Shown here one piece after another: positions 20,665 through 31,490 of a stretch of 64,000 nt of DNA. The stretch covers positions 186,001-250,000 of the forward strand of contig JALNQF010000031.1 in the NCBI GenBank assembly GCA_028456385.1, read 5' to 3'. The DNA comes from Ophiosphaerella korrae. Taxonomy: Eukaryota > Ascomycota > Dothideomycetes > Pleosporales > Phaeosphaeriaceae. The position numbers and the translations under genes were made by a program. Every line of letters starts with the position of its first letter. Position 1 is the first letter of the stretch. The notes beneath the pieces were generated by a model. It saw only the letters and a program-made list of their open reading frames with translations. It searched no databases and was not told where the DNA came from.

Positions 20665-22442
20665 CTAATCATCCTGATCCCAGTTTCCTCCTTGGGCTTT
20701 TCCAGGCATCTTTGGCCCACCTGCCTGCCGAGCGACGATGATCTGATCGACGCTCAAAACTGTCCTCGCGGCTTCAGTAGCCAATTTAACAGCCCAGCTC
20801 TTGCTCACCCACAAATCCAAGATTCCCTCGCTCTTTGCATCAAGTGTGCCAGTGTCGTCATCATTCTCGATGTCAACGCCGGTTGTCCACTCATCGTCTT
20901 TTCGCCCCTTTTGCGCAGCGTGTGCGACGTAGAGGCGTGCGAGAACTTCTGTGGCGTCTAGGCCCGCTGATTCCGCAAGAGTACGTGGGATGACTTCAAA
21001 TGCCTCAGCGTATTTGCGGATAGAGTACTGTGCGAGCCCAGAGGTCCGGTCGGCAATGGCTTTGATGCGCTCAATGAGCTGCATCTCTGTTGCCCCTGCA
21101 CCTGGCACTAATCGTGGATCGCGGGTAATGGCCTTGACTACATTCACGCCGTCGTCAATGGCTCGCTCTATATCGTCGAGGTGATTTTGTGTGGCGCCAC
21201 GGAGAACAAGTGTCGCAGTTCGTGTCTGCTCGTTCTCTTGCCTGAAGACTGTGACGCGGTCACCACCGATTTCGAGAGTTTCGACCACGTCCACAGTGCC
21301 CATCTCGTCCGGCATGGGCGCACCAAGACGGGCGAGGGGTGTTGCGCCAACAACACGGCATAATCGGCGGAGCTCGAACTTGGACAGGATCTTGATGACG
21401 AGGATGTTGTAGCGGTTCAGATAATGCAAGGCGAGTTCACCAATAGTTGATCCAGCAACAACTACGCGCATACCTGAGTCGTGAAGCTCTTTGATGATCT
21501 GTTCCACTTGCTGTTCTTCGCCCTTGGTGAAGTCCATCATCTCCTTCGCGTTGTGTAACAGCACCGTACCCTTGGTTTCCGTTTGTGAAATGTCGACGGG
21601 GCATGAGAAGACGCCAACCTTGGCTTTGGTTGCCTTCTGGACGCTACCATCTGGTGTTCTCGCAAAGACCATGCCCTTAACAACTTTGCTTTGTTCTAGG
21701 CTACCACCCATGATCTTGACCACGCGGACGTTGTCGACGTTGAAGTTGGTGGGGTTCTTAGGAAGTACAGTGAGGACGGCTTCGGCGACGAGGTCTGCAA
21801 GGAAGTCCTCGCTGCCGGATTGCTTTGCTGCGACGACTGTGCGGATGGCTTTGCTGAGCTCTGCTTGTGATCTGATGTCTTGGACCTTGTCGCAGACTAG
21901 CTCTATGCCGGGGTTAGTTTACTATAGCCAGTTTTCTTTTTGAGCATCACATACCCTCTAGAATTTGTTGAGTGGCAGCCTGTGCCTTCTCGTATCCCAG
22001 GACGATATCACTCGTCTTGAGCCCCATGCGTATCAACTCTTCCGCCTTCTTCAGAAGCTCGCCGGCCAGAACGATGACCAAATTTGTGGCGTCTCCCATC
22101 TCCGCCTCTTGCTGTTGGCTTGCCATAACTAGTAGCTTTGCCGCAGGGTGAACGACTTCCAACTCCCGCAGTATGGTGGCTGCATCGGAGGTGAGTATCA
22201 TTTTCTGCAGGTGATTAATAACGATTTTGTTGCGGCCATAGGGACCCAGTGAGGTCTGCACAGTCTGGGCAATAGTGCGGCAGGCGTCAATGTTGCGAAT
22301 AACGGCTCCATCCTCAGCATCGTAGCTGTTGCGGGGTGGTTAGTTGAACGTATGTGATGGCAGTGGGGTAGAGAGGACAGTACTTTTGGTAGCCCTGCTT
22401 GAAGAGACCCGCATTTGGAGCGTTTGGTATGGTGAGAGACAT
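20665..22442 (-). CDS. CCT8: T-complex protein 1 subunit theta (CCT8)
   Basis: Exons (reading down) 22442-22384, 22325-21955 and 21902-20665 join to 555 residues, the usual length for a CCT subunit. The group II chaperonin pattern is complete: TSLGPYGRNK near residue 45, SDAATILREL, the ATPase signature GDATN at about 97-101, GGSLEQSKVVKG at the start of the apical domain, and the C-terminal LVPGAGATEMQL. The theta identity rests on ALHYLNRYNILVIKI and on the overall match. CCT folds actin, tubulin and WD40 proteins in the cytosol as a two-ring complex of eight subunits per ring. The GDATN form has Ala where most CCT subunits have Gly. The gene converges with the GMC gene (120 bp apart) and diverges from mL46. 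Confidence 0.95.
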
Positions 22443-23102
22443 GGTGGTGGTATGTGGGGGGTATCTTGGGGTTGTGGTGCGCCTTGAGCTGTTGCTTTGG
22501 AAATTTACAGACGCGCCCGCGATATGTCTTGGCACGTCGGCAGAATCACGACCGATCAGAACTGGGATGGAACTTGGTGGAGAAGCACAGAACTCATTAT
22601 CTTGAAGGACAAGCGTATCTAGAGCGCGAAATCAACACAAGTCACTGAGAACCAACATGCAAAGCGTGCATTACCAACATGCGCCCTGTGATAGGTCACG
22701 ACGGATACACGATGAATGTGAGCAAAATCTATCTAGCCGTACACCTTAGAATTTGTGAAGCTACCGCTAGCGAAAAAGACTGCTCTACTTCCTCTCGGCA
22801 CCGGTAAATGACCAACATCTCATGACAATTCGAGGATACTGGGGATAAGGATAGGTGCCGTGGATAGAAGAAGGACGGTTGACGCTGCGACGAAGAAAAG
22901 TCAGGTTGGTATGGATTATGTAAGACACACTAGGCCGAATGCATTCCCGCTCCCCGAACTTTTCCAACCACAAGATGAGGGCAGCGAATGGACATTGCGA
23001 GAGGCCGAGATAGGCAAACATGAATGCTGGCCAACAAACAACGAGGCGGCTGGTCTTGAGAGCTGGTAAGGCGCTCAATTGGCTTGGAGCGGGCCATGGC
23101 TG
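22443..23102. promoter_or_regulatory. Divergent promoter region of CCT8 and mL46
   Basis: About 660 bp between two housekeeping genes that start away from each other. Short overlapping frames here have no recognisable protein character. No specific regulatory motif could be assigned. Confidence 0.45.
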
Positions 23103-24116
23103 ATGAGAGCAGGTCAATCGATATGCCGCTCATGTAGAGAATCCATCTCACGCAATACATACGCAACAGCTGCTGCCACCACTACTGCCACTACTGTGCA
23201 AGCCTCTCCATATTCTTATACTGTCAATGCTGGCGTCCTTATCTCCCGCCCTCCCCAGATAACACGAGACCTGCACCCCTTCGAATCTGCCTTTTTTCTG
23301 TATCAGCGCCGCTTGAATGAGCGTCTCGCCCTACCCTTCACTCGCTACTTCTACTTCAAAAAACGAACGCCCGCGGATCTAGAATGGAAACGCAAGATGA
23401 AGCAACGATTGACGCCCGCACGTGATATTGGAAGATACAAGGGATATGGCGACGAGGCATGGAATGACGAGGTGCTTGTGGGTGCAAAAGAAAGCGACTT
23501 TGAGTGGCAGGTTCAACGGCTACTCGAGGATGCTGAGCAGGACGGCAAAGAGGCAGGCGAGGCCGAACAAAAAGGCATGAAGAAGGTGGAACGGGAAGCA
23601 GTAGACAGACCGATGCCCAGGCGCACAGAAGCGGACGAGAAAAACGATAGAAAGAGTCTGAATCGAGCACTGCAGAGGACACTATACCTACTCGTCAAGG
23701 ACAAGGAGGGAAAGTGGCAGTTCCCTCAGGATCGATTGCAGGATGAGCATTTGCACGGGGTACGTCACGGCCAAAAATCTGAAACATACAACCTGATCAT
23801 CTAACACATGCTATAGGCTGCTTCTCGTATCATCGCCCAGTCCGGAGGCGTAAATATGAATACCTGGGTAGTTGGCCACAATCCCGTTGGACAGCATCAG
23901 GTCGATTATGCCAAGCCCATTAAGCTAGCCAGCGGTCTCATTGATTGCGGTACCAAGACCTTCTTTCTCAAAGCGCGTATCATGGCCGGTCAGCTCAATT
24001 TGAAGGAGAACAAGCTGGGCTCTACGGATTTCGAGTGGTTAGCGAAGGAAGAGCTGAAGGAGAAGGTCGAAGAAGATTATTGGCTAAGCGTAAAGAACAT
24101 GCTAGCTGAACGGTAA
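23103..24116 (+). CDS. MRPL17: Mitochondrial large-subunit ribosomal protein mL46
   Basis: Exons 23103-23759 and 23817-24116 (57-bp intron) give 318 residues. The N-terminus MRAGQSICRSCRESISRNTY is Arg/Ser-rich and lacks acidic residues early on, as in a mitochondrial presequence. The core matches mL46 (yeast Mrpl17): F-x-Y-F-K-K-R-T-P-A-D-L-E-W, then a Nudix-like C-terminal half with LYLLVKDKEGKWQFPQD and SGGVNMNTWVVGHNPVG. The Nudix fold in this ribosomal protein lacks the full Nudix-box catalytic residues, so a structural role in the mitoribosome is expected. The middle section (residues about 140-190) is a charged linker. The symbol is the yeast name. Confidence 0.9.
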
Positions 24117-24406
24117 AATCAATCCATGATGTAGCTATCTTGTAGCATCATTGTGCTTTCTAGTATATACAGCATAGCGCTGGCAGATGATGTATAACGA
24201 CGCTTCAAGGACCCTTTCACTTTGTCCTCCGTGACATGTGTGCTACGTGAACTACATCAATAATCCAGGAATTAATTATCGGCTCACATCAACAAGAATT
24301 CTACATCGCCCTGTATCCAATACTCATTAAAACGCTATTAGGGTATCTGTCAGCACCATCCAAATCCACACACCATCCCCTCGCACCTAAGACTCGTCAT
24401 CTCCTC

Positions 24407-26170
24407 TCACCAATCCTTTGGCAACGTCTCCTTGTGTTGCGCCTTATACAAGCTCTCCGCCTTATGCATACTGATCTCCTCTGAACTATCGCCCTTCCCC
24501 TTATTCAACTCCATCAACCGCATCGCATCATCTTCCCCTCTCGTCTCCTCCACCCTCGTATCTACGGTTTTGATAATTGTGCTCTGGAAAAGGCTTCCAC
24601 CCAGGGTGTTCTGCTTACGCTTTCCGCTGCGCGGTGCATCAATGTCATTGTCGTATTGCCGGTATTTGGGGTGTGTGGATCCAAGAGTACTGGCAAAGCA
24701 GCTGGGTAGGAATCGCGCGACAAAACGGCGGAAGGCTGGCATACACATGCATATTATGCCTACGTTAAGTTCAAGTGGCGAGAATATACCTGAGAGGACG
24801 TTGTCGTAGATGGGGTTTGTGGAGCGACCGTATTGGGCAAGGGCCCAGAGGCGGGCGACGGAGACGATGATGGTACTAGAGAAGGGAATGTCAGTTTGAG
24901 TTATGGACATATAGGGGAGTCAACGTACATGGCGCCTGTACTGAAGATGGCAACGAGCATGAGCTTTTTCCGAGTGCTAAGGTTTAGCTTGAGAAGTTCT
25001 GGTATGGGAATTATGACGATATAGATATCAACGGCAATGTTGTAGGCTGCTGCTACAAACCAAAATACGAATTGGTCGATACAATACTCGTAGGGCGTCT
25101 CTCTGTCCCAAGAGGTCCATACCGCTGGTTAGGTGTCAGCATGCATACACCCGCTCTTTGATCAGAGTAGTCCTACCAGAAATGGGTTTACAAGCGAAGG
25201 TAAATGGAATTCCAAAAGCCAATACGAGTAGTACTGATAGCACCATACCGACATACACAAATCTCCTGGTGCTTACGGCGGGGAAGATACGAAGGAACAT
25301 GAATAGGAAGCACAGCTTGCTGGCAGAAGAGCTAATGAAATAGCTCAACTGATTAAAATAGACAATCTATATGCTAGTTAGCTGCTTCGTCTCCCGTCTT
25401 GAAGGTATCAACGCGCCTTCATAATGATGTAAATGTTCCTAGGAGGAACAGCCCAGGTATCCTTTCCGAAACCGAGCAGACCGCAAACCAACTGTCCATA
25501 TGTGACAGGGACAGCGAATATAAATGCAATAAAGGCGCAAGTGTCATCGTGGCCGAATATATGTTGCTGTAACGAGACCATCAAGCGGACCACCAAGGCA
25601 ATAAAGGCAAGTGCCCCAAAGATAGCATTTGTGGTGATAAGTTGATGTGAGCGATCACGGATGGGAATGCCGCACATGGCATTCGTAGTGTTGACTGCCG
25701 AAAGCGCTTCTTTGAGTGTGCACGATCCTAGCACGCAGCCCTGAATTGCGAGATTGAGGGGTCCAGAGCCGCATATACAGGCAGTGTCTGTTGGTTGGCA
25801 TACTGTCTGGTTGGCGAGCGCAGATCCGAAACAAGTTGCCTAGGTATGCAGTGTGAGCGCTATTCATGAGATGGTGTTCGTTGAAGCGTCTGCAAAAGCA
25901 GCGCAGAAGTCATGACTAGTGGCCAAGTCCTAGGGCTATTGCTACTTGGATAGGTCCCGTCGTCGTAGCGTGGGCACCACTGAACTACTGGAACTAGCAT
26001 ACAGCTGAGGCGGGTACTACGTGTTTCGTATACCACCAATGTAGTCGCTAGTTGTCTGACAGAATGAGATATGCACCTACAGCACACGTGGGTAGCGATG
26101 CTTGCGCTGCAACACTGACGGAAGAGATCAAAAGTGCAAAAAATGCAGCGAGAACAGTGCTGGAACGCAT
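24407..26170 (-). CDS. PTH11-type GPCR with N-terminal CFEM domain
   Basis: Exons (reading down) 26170-26081, 25839-25417, 25366-25177, 25124-24929 and 24875-24407 total 455 residues. A signal peptide (MRSSTVLAAFFALLISSVSV) leads into a CFEM domain with all eight cysteines (LPTCAATCFGS, TVCQPTDTACICGSG, GCVLGSC, AMCG). Seven hydrophobic helices of the fungal rhodopsin-like integral membrane family follow (for example AIFGALAFIALVVRLMV and FVYVGMVLSVLLVLAFGIPF), then a charged cytosolic tail. Pth11-class receptors sense surface and host cues at the plasma membrane in plant pathogens; this gene's ligand is unknown. Intron 1 is unusually long (241 bp). Intron 2 (25367-25416, 50 bp) keeps the frame only with a GC-AG border, AAG|GCGCGT, with a good GCTAAC branch site. 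A more distant alternative is a recent frameshift. Confidence 0.82.
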
Positions 26171-27587
26171 TCTGAAAAGGGTTTTTCTGATAATCTCGTC
26201 CTAACAACAAAATGGCGTCGAAGTTGCCTCCTGAAACCCCAAAAGCGAACGACTCAAGTCATGATAAATGTACAAGAGTATCCTGGGAGCAACATCGGTC
26301 TGCTTTGTAGATGTGCCTTACTTTTTCGCTTCAGATAACACAAGGCCCACACACGAACGGTCCAGGCGGGCTTCGGCATATGTTGATACCCCTGATCTTC
26401 TGGGGTGAGCGTCGTTTGCTGCTCTGTTTTTGTCACCATCTTGATTGAATTGGGAAGGCATTGCATTGGTTGTTTGAGGCGCTTTAGCGTTTGTTGTTGC
26501 TGTGTAATGTGAGAGGTCTTTGGTTTGCTTCTGCTGCCCTGATCCAATGAGATCTGCAAACGAAGATGCTAATTTGCGTGCCCGTGCAGCTGTCAGAGCG
26601 GGTTGCACGGCAGCCGTCTCAAGATGTGCACGCTCCGCTAAACGTGGTACGAATCTGCCGTAGGGCGGAAGCAGTCCCTGTGATTTGATCGTGCCGCTGC
26701 ATCTCCGCTGCGGGCTGTATCGAAATAGGAACCGATGTAGAAACAATGCGAGACACCAGGTCCGGATTGGGGTAAGATTAGTTGTGTTGTTGATACGATT
26801 GGGTGGACGAGCACGCGGAAGCGGGTAGCCGTTTCTGACATTGGCAGTTTGCACTGGTCAATACGAGGAGCAACCGAATGGCTTCGTCAAAGTGTGCCAG
26901 TAAATCCTTTGATTGCTTTTGTTGTCATTAAGTTTGACATTTAGCGTAGCACGCAATAGTCGCAGCTTAGCGAGCACAATCCGGCAAGTAGAATGGTGTC
27001 AGAAAAAACAACAGAGACAGTGGTGTGGACAGACCGATAATTGCGTAAAGCTGCGGGCCTCCCGTTCCCCAGGCGGGCCGTCGGAATGAAGCCGGGCGAA
27101 TCGTCCTGGACGGCGAGAAAGGCCGGATGCACGGGCATCTCTTCCATGCCACGGGATTGGATCCATTTTCCCCAAGGGCCAAACACCACTGAATAACTGC
27201 ATAGCAGCCATGCATCAACCAAAAAAGCACAGAGAATCATGCCGCCCCGTGTCTCGCGTGGACCCAGTAATGATGCAACCTTCTTGGTTACCTCCAGGTA
27301 GATCCCCACACTCTTACCACAAAGACGGGTTGTGCCCGCCACCCACTTGCAGCACGCGCAGCAAGCGCAGCACGCGCAGCAAGGGTCTCTGTCAGTCAGA
27401 GACAAGCCTTTCTTTTTGCAGAGCGGCACAGCAGCCACTGATCCAGAACGGCTCAAATGACGCACCGCGGCTGTAAAACTCGACCAGGTTTATCTCCTCA
27501 CGGCGTCCCATTGCCGTGGGTCTCAACACTTTCCCCACCACTCTGTAATCACTTCGATCCCTTCGGCGGGATTATTGCCTGCCCACC
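26171..27587. other. Intergenic region between the CFEM-GPCR and the P450
   Basis: About 1.4 kb holding the divergent promoters of both genes. Minus-strand frames at 26318-26854 (178 codons) and 26638-26841 (67 codons) overlap and could be parts of a short two-exon gene, but nothing recognisable is encoded. An 18-bp tandem repeat (GCAGCACGCGCAGCAAGC, about two copies) lies at 27349-27383. Confidence 0.4.
27349..27383. repeat. Two-copy 18-bp tandem repeat
   Basis: GCAGCACGCGCAGCAAGC at 27349-27366 is followed directly by a second copy lacking the last base. It lies about 200 bp upstream of the P450 start and is not coding in any supported gene. Confidence 0.75.
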
Positions 27588-29300
27588 ATGACGCTCGTCT
27601 CTGGTTTTCTCCTCGGCTTCCATAGCCAGACTTGGATCACTGTGATCCTTCCCGCTTCGTTTTTCATATACTGGATCGTGTGGATTGTGTACGCGCGCAC
27701 CCTGCATCCTCTCGCCAAAGTACCTGGTCCGTTCTGGCCATCGATCTCTCGAACATGGTTAATGTACCGCGCTTATGCCGGCGATCTGGAAATCGTACAG
27801 CGTAAACTCCATGAACAGTATGGCACACTGATTCGTGTTGCTCCGTATGTGATTCACACCCAAAACACTCCTGACATGTACACTAAATGTGATCATCAAG
27901 TGACGAGGTTGTATGTGATGACCCGAGAGAGATCCCCACCGTCTATCCTGTAAAGGATCCCCTAGAGAAAACAGTGTGGTACGATGCTTGGCGCCCCAAA
28001 GGACTTGTCTCCAGGCCAGACATGTTCACCAACAGGTCTGAGAGAGACCATGCTGCATATCAACGTATCATTGGTCATGTATACTCTCTATCCAGTGTAT
28101 CTAAGAGCGAGCCAGCAATTGACCGAACTGGAGACGTGTTTGTCCAGCGCCTGGATGAGTTCGCAGATCGAGACGAAGAGTTTGACTTCGGCCTGTGGCT
28201 TGAGATGTACACCTATGACAACATTGGAGTCGTGTTTTTCGGAAAGCAGTTCGGTTTCTTGAGAGACTGTGTTGATTACGGTGGCTTCATTCATGCCGTA
28301 CACAAGGCACTTCCGTTCCTCGCTATCATTGCTATGGCACCTGTCTATGTTCGACCCTTCTTGATGGTAGGTGCACTAGCCTTCCCTAAACTTCTAATGG
28401 CCGTCATTGCTGTAAACGGAATTATGGCAGCTGCAAAAAGGGAAACTGCCGATGCCCAGAAACGCTCCGAGGAAGATTCTGCAAAGCGAGTTGATATGAC
28501 ATCTCAGTTATTGGGGGTTGTCAGGGTCAAAGGAGAAAAGAGTAACTTCGGAATCAGCGAAGTCATTTCGGAGAATTGGACAGCCATGTAAGTGTTGTAT
28601 AAAATCTATATAGGTGTAAGCTAATGTTCGTAGCATGGCCGGTTCGGACAGCACATCGATAGTTCTTCGGTCCATCTTCTACTTCCTGATGAAGAATCCT
28701 GAAAAACTGTCAAAAATCAGGACGGAGGTAGATGGCGCTTTTGCCGATGGCACACTTACCTCCCCCGTCCAGCGTGCTCATGCCATCAACCTACCTTATT
28801 TGGGTGCAGTCATTCAGGAGTCCCTCCGCTTGTATGGCCCGTTCGCCACCTCCCTACAGCGATACTCGCCGGCTGGGGGTATTATCATCGCTGGTACCCA
28901 TATTCCGGCCGGTATCCGCGTGGGTCTCAATCCTGCTGTCGTGCAACATCACAGAAAGGTTTTTGGCGAAGATGCGGCCTCGTTCAGACCTGAACGTTGG
29001 CTCGAAGGTGATGCCAGCCAAACCAAGCTGATGGAAAAGTCTATGATGGCTTTCGGTGCCGGTTCAAGGCAATGTACAGGCAAACATGTAAGTGTCCACT
29101 CATCACTTTGCCCCCCCCCCCCCCACCCCCAAGACTTATGATTGCAGGTCGCCATGATCCAGGTTTTGAAGATCGTCCCAGAGATTATTCATCGCTATAA
29201 CTTTCAATTGACGCACGATGGCGAATGGAAGACGCAGAATGCTGCATTCAACTTTCAGACTGGTGTTACTTGTAGGTTTCAGAAGCGATATGTTGTGTAG
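27588..29300 (+). CDS. Cytochrome P450 monooxygenase (pisatin demethylase-like)
   Basis: Exons 27588-27844, 27901-28587, 28634-29087 and 29148-29300 join in phase to 516 residues, a full-length microsomal P450. An N-terminal membrane anchor (WITVILPASFFIYWIVWIVY) precedes the proline hinge KVPGPFWP. Diagnostic motifs are the I-helix AGSDST (317-322), the K-helix E-S-L-R (377-380), the FRPERW motif and the heme loop FGAGSRQCTGKH with thiolate ligand Cys462. The segment RVAPDEVVCDDPREIP resembles fungal pisatin-demethylase/benzoate-hydroxylase-like P450s; the substrate is not predictable. The third intron (29088-29147) contains C14-A-C5. The next plus-strand gene is a ToxD-like reductase, so a shared pathway is possible, but no backbone synthase is visible. 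Confidence 0.92.
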
Positions 29301-30133
29301 ACTATGAAGGTCGCACCGTGTATTAGAAACTTTTTGGCAAAGTGATCAGTAATGCTACGCCACCAGGGGCTTTGGGGTCCAATCATTTGTCGCTTGTAGG
29401 TTACACTTGATCAATACATACCTTGAATTCCACAGCTAGCACTTTTTTGTTCCACATCGACAGTGGTCCAATTCATTTTGTGACGAAGCCGTAACCGCCA
29501 CATTTATTGGCTAACGGTACAACTAATAAGGCTGTCGCTCCATATTCTGGCCTCGGGAAATATATCCAGAGTCCGCAACAATCAATCGATCTACAGATTG
29601 ATTACTAGATCAAGCACTAAAAGATCACTTTGAGGACCGTGACCGCCTAATCAATTTATCAATCTGTAGATCGATTGATTGTTGCGGACTATGAATATGT
29701 CCTAAGATCTCTTGATTAGTGTCGGTAGTATTACGGGGGTACTGCGATGCTTAATTTCTCCCGAAAGGCTTGGCCGCGGGGTCTACAAGCCCTACCGCAA
29801 AAGGTAGCGAAGCCTCACCTAATGCCTGTTTTCTGCCATGCTATAAGTCTTAGTAATTTTAGACTAGTAAATCTTTTCTCCTAGCCTCAGCAATTCTATA
29901 GCCGTAATCGCCGTAATCGCCGTATCGAGATCGCCTACATCGGGTGAGATAATTGACGTTGAAGTTGGGTTGCAAAAAGTTACGTTACGGCCATTACGGA
30001 CATAAGGTGGGGCTATTCTAATATTTAAAACTGCCGTACCTAGCAAAAAACCTTCACTTCCTAAGCAATAACTCGAAAGCACGCCATCTTCAAACTGAAT
30101 AGTACTACCCCAAGTATTGCTGAACCAAGAATC
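29301..30133. other. AT-rich intergenic region with an inverted-repeat element
   Basis: About 830 bp between the P450 and the reductase. It contains a long perfect inverted repeat (29570-29690), annotated separately, and a short direct repeat of GCCGTAATC near 29901-29920. No coding sequence is supported. Confidence 0.5.
29570..29690. repeat. 121-bp element with perfect 33-bp terminal inverted repeats
   Basis: The arm at 29570-29602 (begins AGTCCGCAACAATCAATCG) is the exact reverse complement of 29658-29690, with a 55-bp loop. Outside the arms, weak inverse similarity continues (ATAT-rich on both sides). No clear target-site duplication was found. It could be a small MITE, or it could form a hairpin in RNA or single-stranded DNA. 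Confidence 0.85.
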
Positions 30134-31322
30134 ATGTCAAACAAAGCAGCATATATCACGCAGCCCAAGGGCAACCCACTTGAGGTGAGGGAAGCGCCAA
30201 TGCCTACAGCGGCCAAGGGCGAAGTTGTAATTAAGAACTACGCTGCTGCTGTCAATCCCGTCGACTGTGAGTGAAGATAGAGCATTGATTGGTTGCAATG
30301 ACTAACTCAGAACAGGGAAGATCCAAGACTATGGTATGTGACATGAAAATTGTTTGTGGTGGCGCATGAGCTAATTTCAGCAACTTAGGCATTTTCCTAA
30401 AGACCTACCCCAACATCTGTGGTACCGATGTGGCGGGCGAGGTCTATGAAGTGGGTGAAGGCGTGACACACGTTAAGAAGGGTGACCGTGTCCTAGGGTA
30501 ACTCTCTCCTTGTAAAATTAACATGTTCGTGGAAAAGAAGTGCTAAAAAGGACACTAATCAGACATGCTTTCTCCCTGGTCACTAATAATCCAGCTCATG
30601 GCGGCTTTCAATTGTATACTGCACTTAACGCACTGGTAGTCTCCAAAATCCCTTCGGGCATTGACTATAAGTCTGCTGTAGTGCTACCACTCGCCATCTC
30701 CACGGCGGCAGCATGTCTTTTCAATAAAAGTGCTCTCGCTTTACCGCTCCCGACCGGCACGCCAGCTTCAACCGGAAAGTCCGTCTTGATTTGGGGTGGC
30801 TCTAGCAGCGTGGGCGCAACAGCAATCCAGCTCGCTGTTGGTGCTGGCATCAAAGTCGCCAGTGTAGCAAGCCAACGTAACCTTGACAAGTTGAGGGAGC
30901 TTGGTGCTTCTGCAGTGTTTGACTACAACTCCTCAAGCGTGGCAGATGACATCACCGCTGCTCTCGAAGGTACTGAATTCGCTGGTGTTTGCGACTGCAT
31001 TGGCACCATAGATGCAGCAAAGGCTTGGGCGCCTGTATACCAAAAACGTGGAGGCCGTTACGCATCAGTCCTACCGGCAACCCAGGGATTGCCCGAAGGC
31101 ATCCAGGGCAGCTCTGTGTTTGCACCATCCATTGCTTTCGATGATCGAGAAGTCGGCGAAGCCGTGTGGGGAAAATGGGTACCAAAAGCTTTGGAAACTG
31201 GCGCTTTGAAAGCGTTGCCGCCGCCGATTGTGGTCGAGGGTGGATTGGATGGTGTACAGAAGGCGTATGCTGAACAGAAGAAGGGCGTGAGCTTTGGGAA
31301 AATTGTGGTGGAGTTGAAGTAG
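30134..31322 (+). CDS. ToxD-like medium-chain (quinone/enoyl) reductase
   Basis: Exons 30134-30266, 30316-30333, 30389-30497 and 30563-31322 give 339 residues. The second exon is only 18 nt, yet every junction is in phase and restores the family sequence NPVDWKIQDYGIFLKT. The protein is a zinc-less member of the medium-chain dehydrogenase/reductase superfamily. It has N-P-V-D-W instead of the catalytic-zinc cysteine, a GroES-like N-terminal half (ICGTDVAGEVYEVG), and an NADPH Rossmann motif VLIWGGSSSVGATAIQLA. This subfamily includes trans-enoyl reductases of fungal polyketide pathways and ToxD; the substrate here is unknown. It may act with the neighbouring P450, but could equally be a stand-alone quinone reductase. 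It is cytosolic: there is no targeting signal. Confidence 0.9.
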
Positions 31323-31460
31323 TCGATGAAGGGCTCGTAACAACGTATTGTCGCATGGTATATCAAGTACGAGTTGTACCGATGTTCTAAGGCCAGGATG
31401 AGTTCTCATAGCAACGCACTCCGATAAATGCAATCCAAAACAAGTTAGCCTTCGACACGG

Positions 31461-31490
31461 CCAATCACCGGCCCGGGTCCACTATAAAAA
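31461..31490 (+). promoter_or_regulatory. Orphan CCAAT plus TATA promoter-like unit
   Basis: CCAATCA at 31461 and TATAAAAA at 31483-31490 are followed by a leader and ATG at 31547 opening only 27 codons. A GT-AG removal of 31583-31617 would give an even shorter product. The arrangement looks like a promoter whose gene has been lost or decayed. Confidence 0.35.

Noticed and set aside
24929..25124. Suspected frameshift in the fourth exon of the CFEM-GPCR
   Set aside because: On rechecking base positions the frame TAT-TGT-ATC-GAC is continuous; the exon length and phase agree.
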